A stretch of DNA of 64,000 nucleotides, taken from assembly GCA_038146925.1 (NCBI GenBank), contig JAYQSP010000011.1, forward strand, positions 434,001 to 498,000, in the 5' to 3' direction. Shown here piece after piece: positions 33,759-42,350 of the stretch. Position numbers and translations under genes: made by a program. The notes under the pieces are model-generated. The model searched no databases. It was not told where the DNA came from and saw nothing but the letters and a program-made list of their open reading frames with translations. Origin of the DNA: UBA830 sp038146925. Its GTDB lineage: Bacteria; Pseudomonadota; Alphaproteobacteria; MPNO01; UBA830. Every line of letters begins with the position of its first letter. Position 1 is the stretch's first letter.

Positions 33759-35369
33759 TCAGATATCGGCGAAAAAGTCGTTGCCCTTGTCGTCGACCAC
33801 GATGAAGGCCGGGAAATCCTCGACCTCGATCCGCCAGATCGCTTCCATGCCGAGTTCCGGGTATTCGACGCATTCGACCTTCTTGATGCAGTCCTGGGCG
33901 AGCCGCGCCGCCGGGCCGCCGATGGAGCCGAGGTAAAAGCCGCCATGCGCCTTGCAGGCGTCGGTGACCTGTTTCGACCGGTTGCCCTTGGCCAGCATTA
34001 CATAGGAGCCGCCCTTCGCCTGAAATTCCTCGACGTATGAATCCATGCGGCCGGCGGTGGTTGGGCCGAACGATCCGGAGGCGTATCCTTCCGGCGTTTT
34101 TGCAGGGCCGGCATAGTAGATCGCGTGGTTGCGGAAATGGTCGGGCATGGGCTCGCCGGCATCGAGCCGTTCCTTGATTTTCGCATGCGCCGCGTCGCGC
34201 GCGACGATCATGGGGCCGGTCAGCGACAGCCGCGTTTTCACCGAACAGCCGCTCAGGATCCTGCGGATTTCGTCCATCGGTTTGGTGAGGTCGATTTTCA
34301 CCACTTCGTCGGCGAGATCCTCGGCTTCCACCTCCGGCATGTATTTGGCCGGGTTCATTTCCAGTTGTTCGATGAAAATGCCGTCCTTCGTGATCTTGCC
34401 CAGCGCCTGGCGGTCGGCGGAGCACGAGACGCCCAGGCCGATCGGCACGCTGGCGCCATGCCGCGGCAGGCGGATGACGCGGACATCGTGGCAGAAATAC
34501 TTGCCGCCGAACTGTGCGCCGATCCCCATCTTGCGCGTGAGGTCGAGGATCTGCTGTTCCATCTCCAGGTCGCGGAACGCCTGGCCGAATTCGTTTCCGT
34601 GGGTCGGCAGGCTGTCCAGATAACGGGTGCTGGCCAGCTTGACGGTCTTCAGATTCAGCTCCGCCGAGGTGCCGCCGATCACGACCGCGAGGTGATAGGG
34701 CGGACAGGCGGCGGTCCCCAGGGTGCGGATTTTTTCGTCGAGGAACGCGATCATCTTTTCCTCGTTCAAAACCGCGGGCGTCTGCTGGAACAGAAACGTC
34801 TTGTTGGCCGAGCCGCCCCCCTTGGCGATGAACAGGAACTTGTAGGCAGCGCCGGCGGTCGCATAGAGGTCGATCTGCGCCGGCAGGTTGTTGCCGGTGT
34901 TCACTTCCTGGTACATCGAAAGCGGTGCGACGTTCGAATAGCGGAGATTGCGTTCCCGGTAGGTCTTCAGCACGCCATCGGAAATCGCGGCTTCGTCGTC
35001 GCCCTTCACCCAGACGTTCCGGCCCTTCTTGCCCATGACGATCGCGGTACCGGTGTCCTGGCACATCGGCAGGATGCCGCCCGATGCGATATTCGCATTC
35101 TTCAACAAATCCAGAGCGACAAAGCGGTCGTTATCCGACGCCTCGTCGTCTTCGAGGATATTCGACAACTGTTTCAGATGGCCGGGTCGAAGATAATGGG
35201 CGATATCGCCGAACGCTTCGGCGGTGAGCATTTTGATGCCTTCGGGGTCGACCACCAGCACTTCCTCGCCGTCGAACTCGGCCGTCGATACGTAATCGGA
35301 GGTCAGTTTGCGATACTCGGTCGTGTCTTCGCCGAGCGGAAACATCTCGTGAAAAGTGTCGTCGGCCAT
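33759..35369 (-). CDS. Fumarate hydratase, class I (iron-sulfur)
   Basis: A 536-residue single-chain class I fumarase that interconverts fumarate and malate in the TCA cycle with a labile [4Fe-4S] cluster. The three cluster cysteines lie in LPMCQDTGTA (C103), GTAACPPYHLAVVIGG and GLGVSCSADRQ. KGGGSANKTFLFQQTP, RLPRHGASVPIGLG and the C-terminal swivelling domain (YYAGPAKTPEGYASGSFGPT) are also seen. It is the FumA/FumB type rather than FumC. The E. coli enzyme is of similar length. Confidence 0.95.
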   Translation of the reverse strand: MADDTFHEMFPLGEDTTEYRKLTSDYVSTAEFDGEEVLVVDPEGIKMLTAEAFGDIAHYLRPGHLKQLSNILEDDEASDNDRFVALDLLKNANIASGGILPMCQDTGTAIVMGKKGRNVWVKGDDEAAISDGVLKTYRERNLRYSNVAPLSMYQEVNTGNNLPAQIDLYATAGAAYKFLFIAKGGGSANKTFLFQQTPAVLNEEKMIAFLDEKIRTLGTAACPPYHLAVVIGGTSAELNLKTVKLASTRYLDSLPTHGNEFGQAFRDLEMEQQILDLTRKMGIGAQFGGKYFCHDVRVIRLPRHGASVPIGLGVSCSADRQALGKITKDGIFIEQLEMNPAKYMPEVEAEDLADEVVKIDLTKPMDEIRRILSGCSVKTRLSLTGPMIVARDAAHAKIKERLDAGEPMPDHFRNHAIYYAGPAKTPEGYASGSFGPTTAGRMDSYVEEFQAKGGSYVMLAKGNRSKQVTDACKAHGGFYLGSIGGPAARLAQDCIKKVECVEYPELGMEAIWRIEVEDFPAFIVVDDKGNDFFADI

Positions 35370-35404
35370 CGGTCAGGCTCCGCGATATGTCTGTTGGTAA
35401 AGTA

Positions 35405-35944
35405 TCAGGTCTTTTTCTTGCGAAACGCGTCCAGAGCGACGACTTCGCCGGTCTTCTGTGCGCCATCGTCCTGGTCGTCTTCCGCAGGCGTGTCGTCATC
35501 GGCGTTTTCCGGCGCCCGGTCCGGAAATTCTTCCGGGGGATCCATGTCCTGCAGCTCGTCCGCCGGGCCGCCGCCGGCGTCGTCTTCCGCGGCCACCTTG
35601 AACTGAAGGCCGAAATTGACCGACGGATCCGCGAAGCCGACAACGGCGTCGAAGGGAATATACAGGCGTTCGTTCTTGCCCGAGAAGCTGAGCGTGATTT
35701 CGAACGCGTCGTCGTATATTTCGAGGCCCCAGAACTGATACTGGAGCACAATGGTCATCTCGTCGGGATACTGCGCGATCAGGCGGTCGGCAATTTCGAC
35801 GCCTTCGTGTTCGGTCCGGAACGTGATGTAAAGGTGGTGTTCGCCCGGCAGACCGTCTTCAGCGACCCGCAGCAGTACGTCGCGCACGACGCTTTTCATC
35901 GCGCGCTCCACCAGAGCCTGATAATCCATCAAATCTTCCGACAT
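35405..35944 (-). CDS. sspB: SspB-type adaptor for ssrA-tagged proteins
   Basis: A 179-residue adaptor that delivers ssrA-tagged substrates to ClpXP. Family sequence: DYQALVERAMKSVVRDVLLR, LYITFRTEHEGVEI, QYPDEMTIVLQYQFWGL, ITLSFSGKNERLYIPFDAV and FADPSVNFGLQF. A disordered acidic linker follows, and the C-terminus GEVVALDAFRKKK is the ClpX-binding tail. Two starts are possible: MSEDLMDYQ, used here, or the inner ATG at DYQ with a better ribosome site. The tmRNA gene lies directly upstream on the same strand. Confidence 0.93.
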   Translation of the reverse strand: MSEDLMDYQALVERAMKSVVRDVLLRVAEDGLPGEHHLYITFRTEHEGVEIADRLIAQYPDEMTIVLQYQFWGLEIYDDAFEITLSFSGKNERLYIPFDAVVGFADPSVNFGLQFKVAAEDDAGGGPADELQDMDPPEEFPDRAPENADDDTPAEDDQDDGAQKTGEVVALDAFRKKKT

Positions 35945-36035
35945 GGCGGCGGAACTCTTATGGCATGCAGACGCAAACCGCAAGCCGAACGTGAATTTTC
36001 CGCCGACGCGGCGTAGCACCGCCGACACGCATTCG

Positions 36036-36343
36036 AAAAACCGGGAAAGTGGAGGGACTTCTGTTGCCCGGCGTCCCTCCGAACCGCGCTTACCTAATAA
36101 TTAAGCAGCGAGGGCCAAATCGTTATCATTGGCACTTGTAAAAACGGCCCGCTAACGGCGGTACCATACCGGGCGAAAAACCTGTCTTTAGACACGTGTC
36201 GATCCTGTTTCGCCCCCATACCGTGCGCCGGATCCCGCGGGAAACCGGCGAAACCGGAAGTTTGGTGGAGGCGCCGGGTACTGCCCCCGGGTCCACTGTG
36301 CTTATTACACAAGCCGTTTATCGCCATAGCCGGCAAGCCGGCA
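36036..36343 (-). ncRNA. ssrA: Circularly permuted two-piece tmRNA (ssrA)
   Basis: tmRNA rescues stalled ribosomes and tags the product for proteolysis. On the minus strand the acceptor piece comes first and ends in GGCGCCTCCACCA at 36263. A 45-nt spacer (36262-36218) follows, then the coding piece starts GGGGGCG at 36217. GGGGGCG pairs with CGCCTCC to form the acceptor stem, including the G3-U70 alanine identity pair. GGATCGACA is the D-loop analogue. The tag frame at 36133-36101 reads resume-Ala then ANDNDLALAA and TAA. A hairpin (36051-36080) and T5 (36036-36040) close the gene. The outer ends are approximate. Confidence 0.93.
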
Positions 36344-36348
36344 CTGTT

Positions 36349-36377
36349 AATATAGGGTGATTCGGCCTTAAATTAAA
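36349..36377 (-). promoter_or_regulatory. ssrA: Probable ssrA promoter
   Basis: On the minus strand TTTAAT (36377-36372) and TATATT (36354-36349) are 17 nt apart, predicting a start near 36342 just upstream of the acceptor piece. The -10 is good and the -35 weak. Confidence 0.45.
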
Positions 36378-36428
36378 GTGAACCTCCAAAAAGCCTTAAC
36401 GGGACAAAAACAGGCAGACTCAGGGGAC

Positions 36429-37223
36429 ATGCAGCAATATCTCGACCTCATGCGCCGCGTCCGTCACAACGGCATACGCAAGGAAGACCGCACAGGCACC
36501 GGCACCTACAGCGTGTTCGGGCACCAGATGCGCTTCGACCTGGCGCAGGGGTTTCCGCTGGTCACGACCAAGAAAATCCACACCAAATCGGTCATCCACG
36601 AACTTCTGTGGTTCCTGAAGGGCGATACAAATATTGCCTATCTGAACGAAAACGGCGTCTCGATCTGGGACGAATGGGCCGACGAGGACGGCGACCTGGG
36701 ACCGGTCTACGGCGCGCAGTGGCGATCGTGGGATGTCGGCGACGGCACCACGGTCGATCAGATATCCAACGTGTTCGAGCAGATAAAAACCAACCCGGAT
36801 TCGCGGCGCCTGATCGTCAGCGCCTGGAACGTACCGCAGATCGAGAACATGGCGTTGCCGCCGTGCCATTGCCTGTTCCAGTTCTACGTCGCCGACGGCA
36901 AGCTGTCCTGCCAGCTGTATCAGCGCAGCGCCGATATTTTTCTCGGCGTCCCGTTCAATATCGCCTCCTACGCGCTCCTGACGCTGATGATGGCGCAGGC
37001 AACGGGTCTGCAACCCGGCGACTTCGTTCACACGCTGGGCGACGCGCATCTCTACGCCAATCATATCGAACAGACCGACCGGCAATTGCTGCGGGATCCG
37101 TATCCGTTGCCGACCATGACCCTCAATCCCGCGGTCGACGACATATTCGGCTTTACCTACGACGACTTCACGCTCGACGGGTATCGCTTCCATCCGCATA
37201 TCCCGGCGGCTGTCGCGGTCTGA
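36429..37223 (+). CDS. thyA: Thymidylate synthase (ThyA)
   Basis: ThyA makes dTMP from dUMP using methylene-tetrahydrofolate. The chosen start gives 264 residues, the same length as E. coli ThyA, with the catalytic cysteine at 146 in ALPPCHCLFQFY. RTGTGTYSVFGHQMRF, GPVYGAQWRSW, QRSADIFLGVPFNIASYALL and GDAHLYANHIEQ are family signatures. A GTG 17 codons upstream is also in frame but adds unrelated residues. folA follows after 4 nt, and this pairing recycles the dihydrofolate ThyA produces. Confidence 0.97.
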   Translation: MQQYLDLMRRVRHNGIRKEDRTGTGTYSVFGHQMRFDLAQGFPLVTTKKIHTKSVIHELLWFLKGDTNIAYLNENGVSIWDEWADEDGDLGPVYGAQWRSWDVGDGTTVDQISNVFEQIKTNPDSRRLIVSAWNVPQIENMALPPCHCLFQFYVADGKLSCQLYQRSADIFLGVPFNIASYALLTLMMAQATGLQPGDFVHTLGDAHLYANHIEQTDRQLLRDPYPLPTMTLNPAVDDIFGFTYDDFTLDGYRFHPHIPAAVAV

Positions 37224-37227
37224 GGTT

Positions 37228-37728
37228 GTGCGCGTTTCTCTGATCGTTGCCGTCGCCGAAAACGGTATCATCGGCCGCGACGGGGGGCTGCCGTGGAGGC
37301 TTTCGAACGATCTCCGTTACTTCAAGAAGGTTACGATGGGAAAGCCGATCGTCATGGGTCGGAAAACCTACGAGTCGATCGGCCGGCCGCTGCCGGGGCG
37401 CCCCAACCTGATCGTGAGCCGGAATCCGGCATTCGCCGCTGACGGGGCGGACGTCTTTCGGTCTCTGGACGCGGCGATCGGAGCAGCGGAAGCGCGGGGC
37501 GCGGCGGAAGCGATGGTCATCGGCGGCGCCGCTCTCTACCGCGATGCGCTCGACAGGGCCGAACGGCTCTACCTGACCGAGGTTCATGCCAGGGTCGCGG
37601 GGGACACCTCGTTTCCGGATATAGATGCGGCGCATTGGTCCGAGACGTCGCGCGAAAGGCATTCCGCCGGAGAACGCGACGAATACGATCATTCCTTCGT
37701 GGTTCTTGACCGGGTCAAAACCGCGTGA
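37228..37728 (+). CDS. folA: Dihydrofolate reductase
   Basis: FolA reduces dihydrofolate with NADPH. The 166-residue protein has VAENGIIGRDGGLPWRLSND (the acidic substrate-binding residue in SNDL), MGRKTYESIGRPLPGRPNLI, and VIGGAALYRDAL. It starts at GTG 4 nt after thyA, an operon in which both enzymes serve the same folate cycle. Confidence 0.96.
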   Translation: MRVSLIVAVAENGIIGRDGGLPWRLSNDLRYFKKVTMGKPIVMGRKTYESIGRPLPGRPNLIVSRNPAFAADGADVFRSLDAAIGAAEARGAAEAMVIGGAALYRDALDRAERLYLTEVHARVAGDTSFPDIDAAHWSETSRERHSAGERDEYDHSFVVLDRVKTA

Positions 37729-37754
37729 CATTCAGGTCTTCTTTTTCTCGGTGT

Positions 37755-37783
37755 TTGCCAAGCGTTAACCTTTTGGTTTAAAT
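37755..37783 (+). promoter_or_regulatory. Candidate sigma-70 promoter for the L,D-transpeptidase gene
   Basis: TTGCCA (37755-37760; 5/6) and TTAAAT (37778-37783; 4/6) are separated by 17 nt, with a predicted start near 37790, about 34 nt before the GTG start. The spacer includes GTTAACC. Confidence 0.5.
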
Positions 37784-37823
37784 CTGTTTTCCGGAACAAA
37801 CGAACCGGATTCGGGGACGGACA

Positions 37824-38348
37824 GTGCGGCTGCTTTCGGTATTTCTCTTTTGTCTGACGCTGGCGACCTCCGGGCCTTTGCAGGCCCGGCCCGGCGATAT
37901 CGCCATGCTGACCCCGTTCAAAGCCGACCGTGTGGTTGTGCTGAAGGGCGAACGCCGCTTGATCCTGATGCGCGGCGACCGGGTACTCAAAGTCTATCGC
38001 GTTGCGCTGGGCCGGTATCCCGAGGGACATAAAACCCGCGAAGGCGACGCAAAAACGCCGGAAGGCCAGTACACCATCGATTACCGGCTCGATTCCGACC
38101 GGTCGAAGTTCTACCGGGCGCTTCATATTTCCTATCCCAACGACCGCGACAGGGCCCACGCTGCCCGGCTCGGAGTCGAACCCGGCGGTCAGATCATGAT
38201 CCACGGCCTGCCCACGAAGTGGAGCGCCAAGGACGTCGGGCATCCGAAACTCGACTGGACCCAGGGCTGCATCGCCCTCACAAACCGGGAAATGGACGAG
38301 GTCTGGGAGATGGTGTCGGACGGCACCCGGATCGAAATCCACCCCTGA
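37824..38348 (+). CDS. Secreted L,D-transpeptidase (YkuD domain)
   Basis: A 174-residue YkuD-domain enzyme that makes 3-3 crosslinks or attaches proteins to peptidoglycan. A signal peptide (VFLFCLTLATSGPLQA, cut at about residue 22) exports it. The domain contains IHGLPTKW (catalytic-site His) and DWTQGCIALTN with catalytic cysteine at 149. The usual residue before GC is Ser/Lys plus His/Gly; here it is T-Q-G-C, within family range. The start is GTG. It fits the window's strong cell-wall theme, although it is not next to the other wall genes. Confidence 0.9.
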   Translation: MRLLSVFLFCLTLATSGPLQARPGDIAMLTPFKADRVVVLKGERRLILMRGDRVLKVYRVALGRYPEGHKTREGDAKTPEGQYTIDYRLDSDRSKFYRALHISYPNDRDRAHAARLGVEPGGQIMIHGLPTKWSAKDVGHPKLDWTQGCIALTNREMDEVWEMVSDGTRIEIHP

Positions 38349-38410
38349 ACCTCGCCTGCAGACATTTGCCGATTATACTAAGCCGGTCGTCATAACGATC
38401 GGAGTGTCCG

Positions 38411-38974
38411 ATGTCTGAAAATAGGGAATATACGATCCGCGATCTCGCGCGCGAGGTCGAGCGTCAGAAAAATCTGCATGGAATGGACGGCGCGAAACTA
38501 CTGGATGGGTTGCGCGACCCCATCGGGCGCATTCTGACAAGCGATCTCAGCGCGGCCGGGGTGAAGCGCGAAGGCAATCACATCGATGAATCCCGCTATC
38601 TCTATTACGACGGAGATATCTCGATCACGTTCGATCACATGCCGAACGGCAAGGACATCCCGCCCCACGATCACGGAGTGTGGGAAGCGTTGGCTGTCTA
38701 TAGCGGACGGCTGAGCCATACAGTCTACGACCGCAAGGATGATGGCACGAAGGACGGTTACGCAGAACTGGTAGTGATAGACGACCGGATGCTCGAACCG
38801 GGCGATATCGCCATCGTCGCACCGCCCGCCGAAATACATGGATTTACGGCGCACACCGACGACACCTGGACGGTCACGGTGGTCGGCGGACCCTACAAGT
38901 TGGACCGCGCCTACTACAAACCGGAAGAAAACGCCTATTTCATGGCGAACCCGAAGCGACAGAAGGTCGTTTAG
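38411..38974 (+). CDS. Cupin-fold protein, cysteine-dioxygenase-like
   Basis: A 187-residue protein with a single cupin domain. The first cupin motif is IPPHDHGVWEALAVYSGRL (two His and a Glu as metal ligands). The second is EPGDIAIVAPPAEIHGFTAH with the third His. The arrangement resembles the predicted metal-dependent double-stranded beta-helix proteins related to cysteine dioxygenase. The substrate is unknown. A ribosome site (GGAGTG) precedes the ATG. It is convergent with the MBL-fold gene. Confidence 0.82.
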   Translation: MSENREYTIRDLAREVERQKNLHGMDGAKLLDGLRDPIGRILTSDLSAAGVKREGNHIDESRYLYYDGDISITFDHMPNGKDIPPHDHGVWEALAVYSGRLSHTVYDRKDDGTKDGYAELVVIDDRMLEPGDIAIVAPPAEIHGFTAHTDDTWTVTVVGGPYKLDRAYYKPEENAYFMANPKRQKVV

Positions 38975-38986
38975 GAAAAGCGGAAA

Positions 38987-39892
38987 TCAATCCGCTGCCG
39001 GCCCCGGCGCGAAAACGGAATCGGCTTTGACCGGGCCGTCGCAGACGGCGCGACCGGTTTCCACCATGTGTTCCATATGCGCCTGTACGGAGCGGGCAGC
39101 CGCGCCGTGCATTTTTTCCGGCAAATGCGTGTACATGCGGCGCACCAGTTCCGGGATCGTGTCGGCGCCTTCGCCGAGGAATTTCGCGATCTGGCCTTCC
39201 CGCATCAGCCGGTGGTTCAGATAGGCGCGGACGAACGGTTTGGTGTTCGTGATCTCCGGGCCGTGGCCCGGCAGATACAGGTCTTCGTCGCGTTCCAGAC
39301 ACACGCGAAGGCTGTCCATGTATTCCCGCATGTTGCCGTCGGGCGGCGAGACGATGGTAGTGTTCCAGCCCATCACGTGATCGCCGGAAAACAGCAGGTT
39401 CTGTTCCCTGAGCGTGAAACAGTGATGGTTCGACATGTGTCCGGGCGTATGAACGGCTTCCAGCGTCCAGCCCGGGCCGGAAATTGTGTCTCCGTTCGCG
39501 ATCTCTTCATCCGGTGCGAAATCTTCCTGATGGGCTTCCACCGTCTGACCGCCTTCCAGGGGATCGGGGTATGCGCCGACAATGGGTGCATCAACCAGTT
39601 CCTTCAGCCAGTCCGATGCGGGCGAATGATCCATGTGGGTATGAGTGACAACGATATGGGTGACTGTCTCGCCCTGCAGCGACTGTTTTATGTTCTCGAC
39701 ATGCTGCTCGATCATCGGGCCGGGGTCGATTACCGCGACTTCTCCCTCGCCTACGATGTAGGTGTTGGTGCCGACATGGGTGAAGGCGCTGGGGTTTTCC
39801 GCCACGATCCGGCGCACACCGGGCGCGACTTCCTGGGCGACGCCGTATTCGAACGGCATTTCCTTGCGGAACGGGATGTCGGCAGAACTCAT
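38987..39892 (-). CDS. MBL-fold metallo-hydrolase (LACTB2-like)
   Basis: A 301-residue metallo-beta-lactamase-fold hydrolase. The zinc motif is VVTHTHMDHSPAS, followed by HTPGHMSNHHCFTL, LFSGDHVMGWNTTIV and LYLPGHGPEI, all in normal order. The C-terminal winged-helix-like part (HRLMREGQIAKFLGEG, TIPELVRRMYTHLP) is that of the LACTB2-like subgroup, whose members include nucleases and thioesterases. The substrate is unresolved. It lies 17 nt after mrp on the same strand. Confidence 0.87.
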   Translation of the reverse strand: MSSADIPFRKEMPFEYGVAQEVAPGVRRIVAENPSAFTHVGTNTYIVGEGEVAVIDPGPMIEQHVENIKQSLQGETVTHIVVTHTHMDHSPASDWLKELVDAPIVGAYPDPLEGGQTVEAHQEDFAPDEEIANGDTISGPGWTLEAVHTPGHMSNHHCFTLREQNLLFSGDHVMGWNTTIVSPPDGNMREYMDSLRVCLERDEDLYLPGHGPEITNTKPFVRAYLNHRLMREGQIAKFLGEGADTIPELVRRMYTHLPEKMHGAAARSVQAHMEHMVETGRAVCDGPVKADSVFAPGPAAD

Positions 39893-39909
39893 ATCCGGGA
39901 TGCTTTCCT

Positions 39910-41022
39910 TTATTCGAAAGAGATATTAGGTGCAGCGGGCTGAGACGCGCCGCCTCCGACCTTGGCCCATACCGATTCCGCGATCGCGCGGTAAGCCTTT
40001 GCATAGTCGCCGTCCGGGTCGGCCGCCACGATGGGGGTGCCGTTGTCGCCGCCCTCGCGGATCGCCATTTCCAGCGGGATTTCGCCGAGGAAATCCACGC
40101 CGATCTGCGTCGCCGCCTGCGCCGCGCCGCCATGGGCGAAAATATCCGATCGTTCGCCGCAGCTGGGACACAGGAAATAGCTCATGTTCTCGACGATGCC
40201 GAGAACCGGCACGTCGACCTTTCGGAACATGTTGAGCCCTTTTTTGGCGTCGATCAGCGACAGATCCTGCGGCGTCGAAACGATGACCGCTCCCGCCAGC
40301 GGGACGCGCTGCGCCATCGTCAGCTGCGCGTCGCCGGTACCCGGCGGCATGTCGACGACGAGAATGTCCTGCGGCCCCCAGTCGACATCGCCCATCATCT
40401 GTTCCAGCGCGCCCATCACCATCGGGCCGCGCCAGATCATCGCCGTGTCCTGCGGTACCAGGAAACCGATCGACATGCAGGTGACGCCGTGCGCTTCCAT
40501 CGGGATGATCGTCTTGCCGTCCGGCGAGGACGGCCGACCGGTGATCCCCATCATGGTCGGCAGTGACGGTCCGTAGATATCGGCGTCCAGCATGGCCGTC
40601 CGCAGACCCATCTGCCGGAACGCGACGGCGAGGTTGGCGGCAGTCGTGGATTTACCGACGCCGCCCTTGCCCGATGCGACCGCGACGATGGCGCCGACCT
40701 GCGGCAAAAGTTCTTTTTGCTGCTGAGGCTGACCCTGCTGAGGCGGGGGCTGTTGTTGCCGGGGTTGCGCCCCGCGGTGCGCGGTCATGACCGCGGTGAC
40801 GGACAGAATGCCGCCCAGCGCCTTCACGGCGTCTTCCGCAGCCTTGCGAACCGGCTCCATCTTTTCCGCGTCTGCCGGATCGATTTCCAGCGCGAACTGA
40901 ACGTGTCCGTCTTTCACGACGAGGCCGCTGACAGCGCCGGCATCGACGATATTCCGGTCGGAACCAGGCAGGTTTACGGTGCTCAGGGCGGCTTGAATTT
41001 CGGTTTCGGCGGGCTGCGCCAT
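39910..41022 (-). CDS. mrp: Mrp/ApbC-type iron-sulfur cluster carrier ATPase
   Basis: A 370-residue P-loop ATPase that carries Fe-S clusters to apo-proteins. The N-terminal MIP18/DUF59 domain (about 1-85) is joined by a Gln/Pro-rich linker (about 90-110) to the ATPase: VASGKGGVGKSTTAANLA, MLDADIYGPSLPTMMG, VVDMPPGTGDAQLTMAQ and ENMSYFLCPSCGERSDIF with the CxxC that binds the cluster. I chose the ATG after GGAGAAG; a longer in-frame reading adds unrelated residues. It is divergent from hflK. Confidence 0.95.
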   Translation of the reverse strand: MAQPAETEIQAALSTVNLPGSDRNIVDAGAVSGLVVKDGHVQFALEIDPADAEKMEPVRKAAEDAVKALGGILSVTAVMTAHRGAQPRQQQPPPQQGQPQQQKELLPQVGAIVAVASGKGGVGKSTTAANLAVAFRQMGLRTAMLDADIYGPSLPTMMGITGRPSSPDGKTIIPMEAHGVTCMSIGFLVPQDTAMIWRGPMVMGALEQMMGDVDWGPQDILVVDMPPGTGDAQLTMAQRVPLAGAVIVSTPQDLSLIDAKKGLNMFRKVDVPVLGIVENMSYFLCPSCGERSDIFAHGGAAQAATQIGVDFLGEIPLEMAIREGGDNGTPIVAADPDGDYAKAYRAIAESVWAKVGGGASQPAAPNISFE

Positions 41023-41077
41023 GCTTGACTTCTCCGGCGGGGTCACAATATCGCTAACGGACAGGGAAATACCCGCG

Positions 41078-41106
41078 TTGCACACACGGGCCAGCTATCA
41101 TATAAG
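41078..41106 (+). promoter_or_regulatory. Candidate promoter for hflKC
   Basis: TTGCAC (41078-41083) and TATAAG (41101-41106) are 17 nt apart in the mrp-hflK divergent gap. The -10 matches 5/6 and the -35 3/6. The predicted start near 41113 gives a leader of about 100 nt before hflK. Confidence 0.45.
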
Positions 41107-41210
41107 GCGCGCGGTCGGGTCGAAAGGCCCTGTCCACTGGAAATCGGCTTTTCGGGACGGTCGCACGTACATAATGTCCGCAATAACTCTTACAGATAGG
41201 AATTAGCGTC

Positions 41211-42350
41211 ATGCCATGGAAACAGCAAGGCGGGGGCGGAGGCGGCCCCTGGGGAGGCGGCGGTAACGGAGGTGGACAGGGACCGTGGGGCGGCAAGCCG
41301 TCCGGCGGTGGAAGCGGCGGCGGTTCCGGCGGCCCGCCCGACATCGAGGACCTGATCCGCAAGGGCCAGGACCGGGTGAAAAGCATCCTGCCCGGCGGTT
41401 TCGGCGGTGCGCGCGGACTTATTATCGCGCTGCTTCTCGTCGTTATCGTCTGGCTGCTCAGCGGCCTGTACCGTGTGCAGCCGGGTGAAAACGGCATCGA
41501 ACTTCTGTTCGGCCGTTACGTAAACACAACCCAGCCGGGCCTGAATTTCTGGGCGCCGTGGCCGATCGGCTCCGTTCAGAAGCCGAACGTCGAGAAAACC
41601 AACCAGACGAATATCGGTTTCCGGTCTCTCGGTTCGGTCGGACGGAACGACAATGTCCGCGACGTCGCCGAGGAAAGCCTGATGCTGACCGGTGACCAGA
41701 ACATCATCGATATCGACTTCGTCGTTCAGTGGCGTATCAAGAATGCGCCGAACTTCCTGTTCAACATTCGCGACCCGCAGACGACGGTAAAACTGGCTGC
41801 CGAAAGCTCGATTCGCGAAATCGTCGGTCAGACGCCGCTTGAAGAAGTGCTGGCGACCAAGCGTACCGAGGTGGAAGCCAAAACCCGCGACGTGCTGCAG
41901 CGGATCATGGACGATTACAAGGCCGGCGTGTTTATCGCCGACGTCAAGATGCAGAAAGTCGATCCGCCGCAGAAAGTCATCGACGCCTTCAACGACGTGC
42001 AGCGCGCCCGTCAGGACAAGGAGCGCCAGCAGAACGAAGCCGAAGCTTACCGAAACGATATCGTGCCGAAGGCAAAGGGTGAGGCGTCGCGCCAGCTTGA
42101 GCAGGCCGCCGCGTACCGCGAGCGCCTGATCAAGGAAGCGGACGGTGAAGCCAAGCGGTTCCTGTCCGTCTACGAAGCCTACAAAACCGGCAAGGACGTC
42201 ACGACGCGCCGGTTGTATCTGGAACGGATGCAGGATGTTCTGAGCAAGTCCGAGAAAGTTATCGTCGACAAGGGGCAGGGCGGGGCCGGCGTGGTGCCCT
42301 ATCTGCCGCTGCCGGAACTCAGGAAACGCTCGCAGGGAGCAGCTCAATGA
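41211..42350 (+). CDS. hflK: HflK, SPFH-domain subunit of the FtsH regulator
   Basis: HflK and HflC form a large membrane cage around FtsH and limit its proteolysis. The 379-residue protein starts with a Gly/Trp-rich cytoplasmic region (WGGGGNGGGQGPWGGKPSGG), then one membrane helix (LIIALLLVVIVWLLSGLY). The SPFH domain follows (FGRYVNTTQPGLNFWAPWPI), then a long helical coil (ARQDKERQQNEAEAYRN). The gene overlaps hflC as ATGA. This order is standard. Confidence 0.95.
   Translation: MPWKQQGGGGGGPWGGGGNGGGQGPWGGKPSGGGSGGGSGGPPDIEDLIRKGQDRVKSILPGGFGGARGLIIALLLVVIVWLLSGLYRVQPGENGIELLFGRYVNTTQPGLNFWAPWPIGSVQKPNVEKTNQTNIGFRSLGSVGRNDNVRDVAEESLMLTGDQNIIDIDFVVQWRIKNAPNFLFNIRDPQTTVKLAAESSIREIVGQTPLEEVLATKRTEVEAKTRDVLQRIMDDYKAGVFIADVKMQKVDPPQKVIDAFNDVQRARQDKERQQNEAEAYRNDIVPKAKGEASRQLEQAAAYRERLIKEADGEAKRFLSVYEAYKTGKDVTTRRLYLERMQDVLSKSEKVIVDKGQGGAGVVPYLPLPELRKRSQGAAQ

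Noticed and set aside
36094..36336. 80-codon minus-strand frame between sspB and thyA
   Set aside because: It is the ssrA gene; the frame crosses the excised spacer and both tmRNA pieces.
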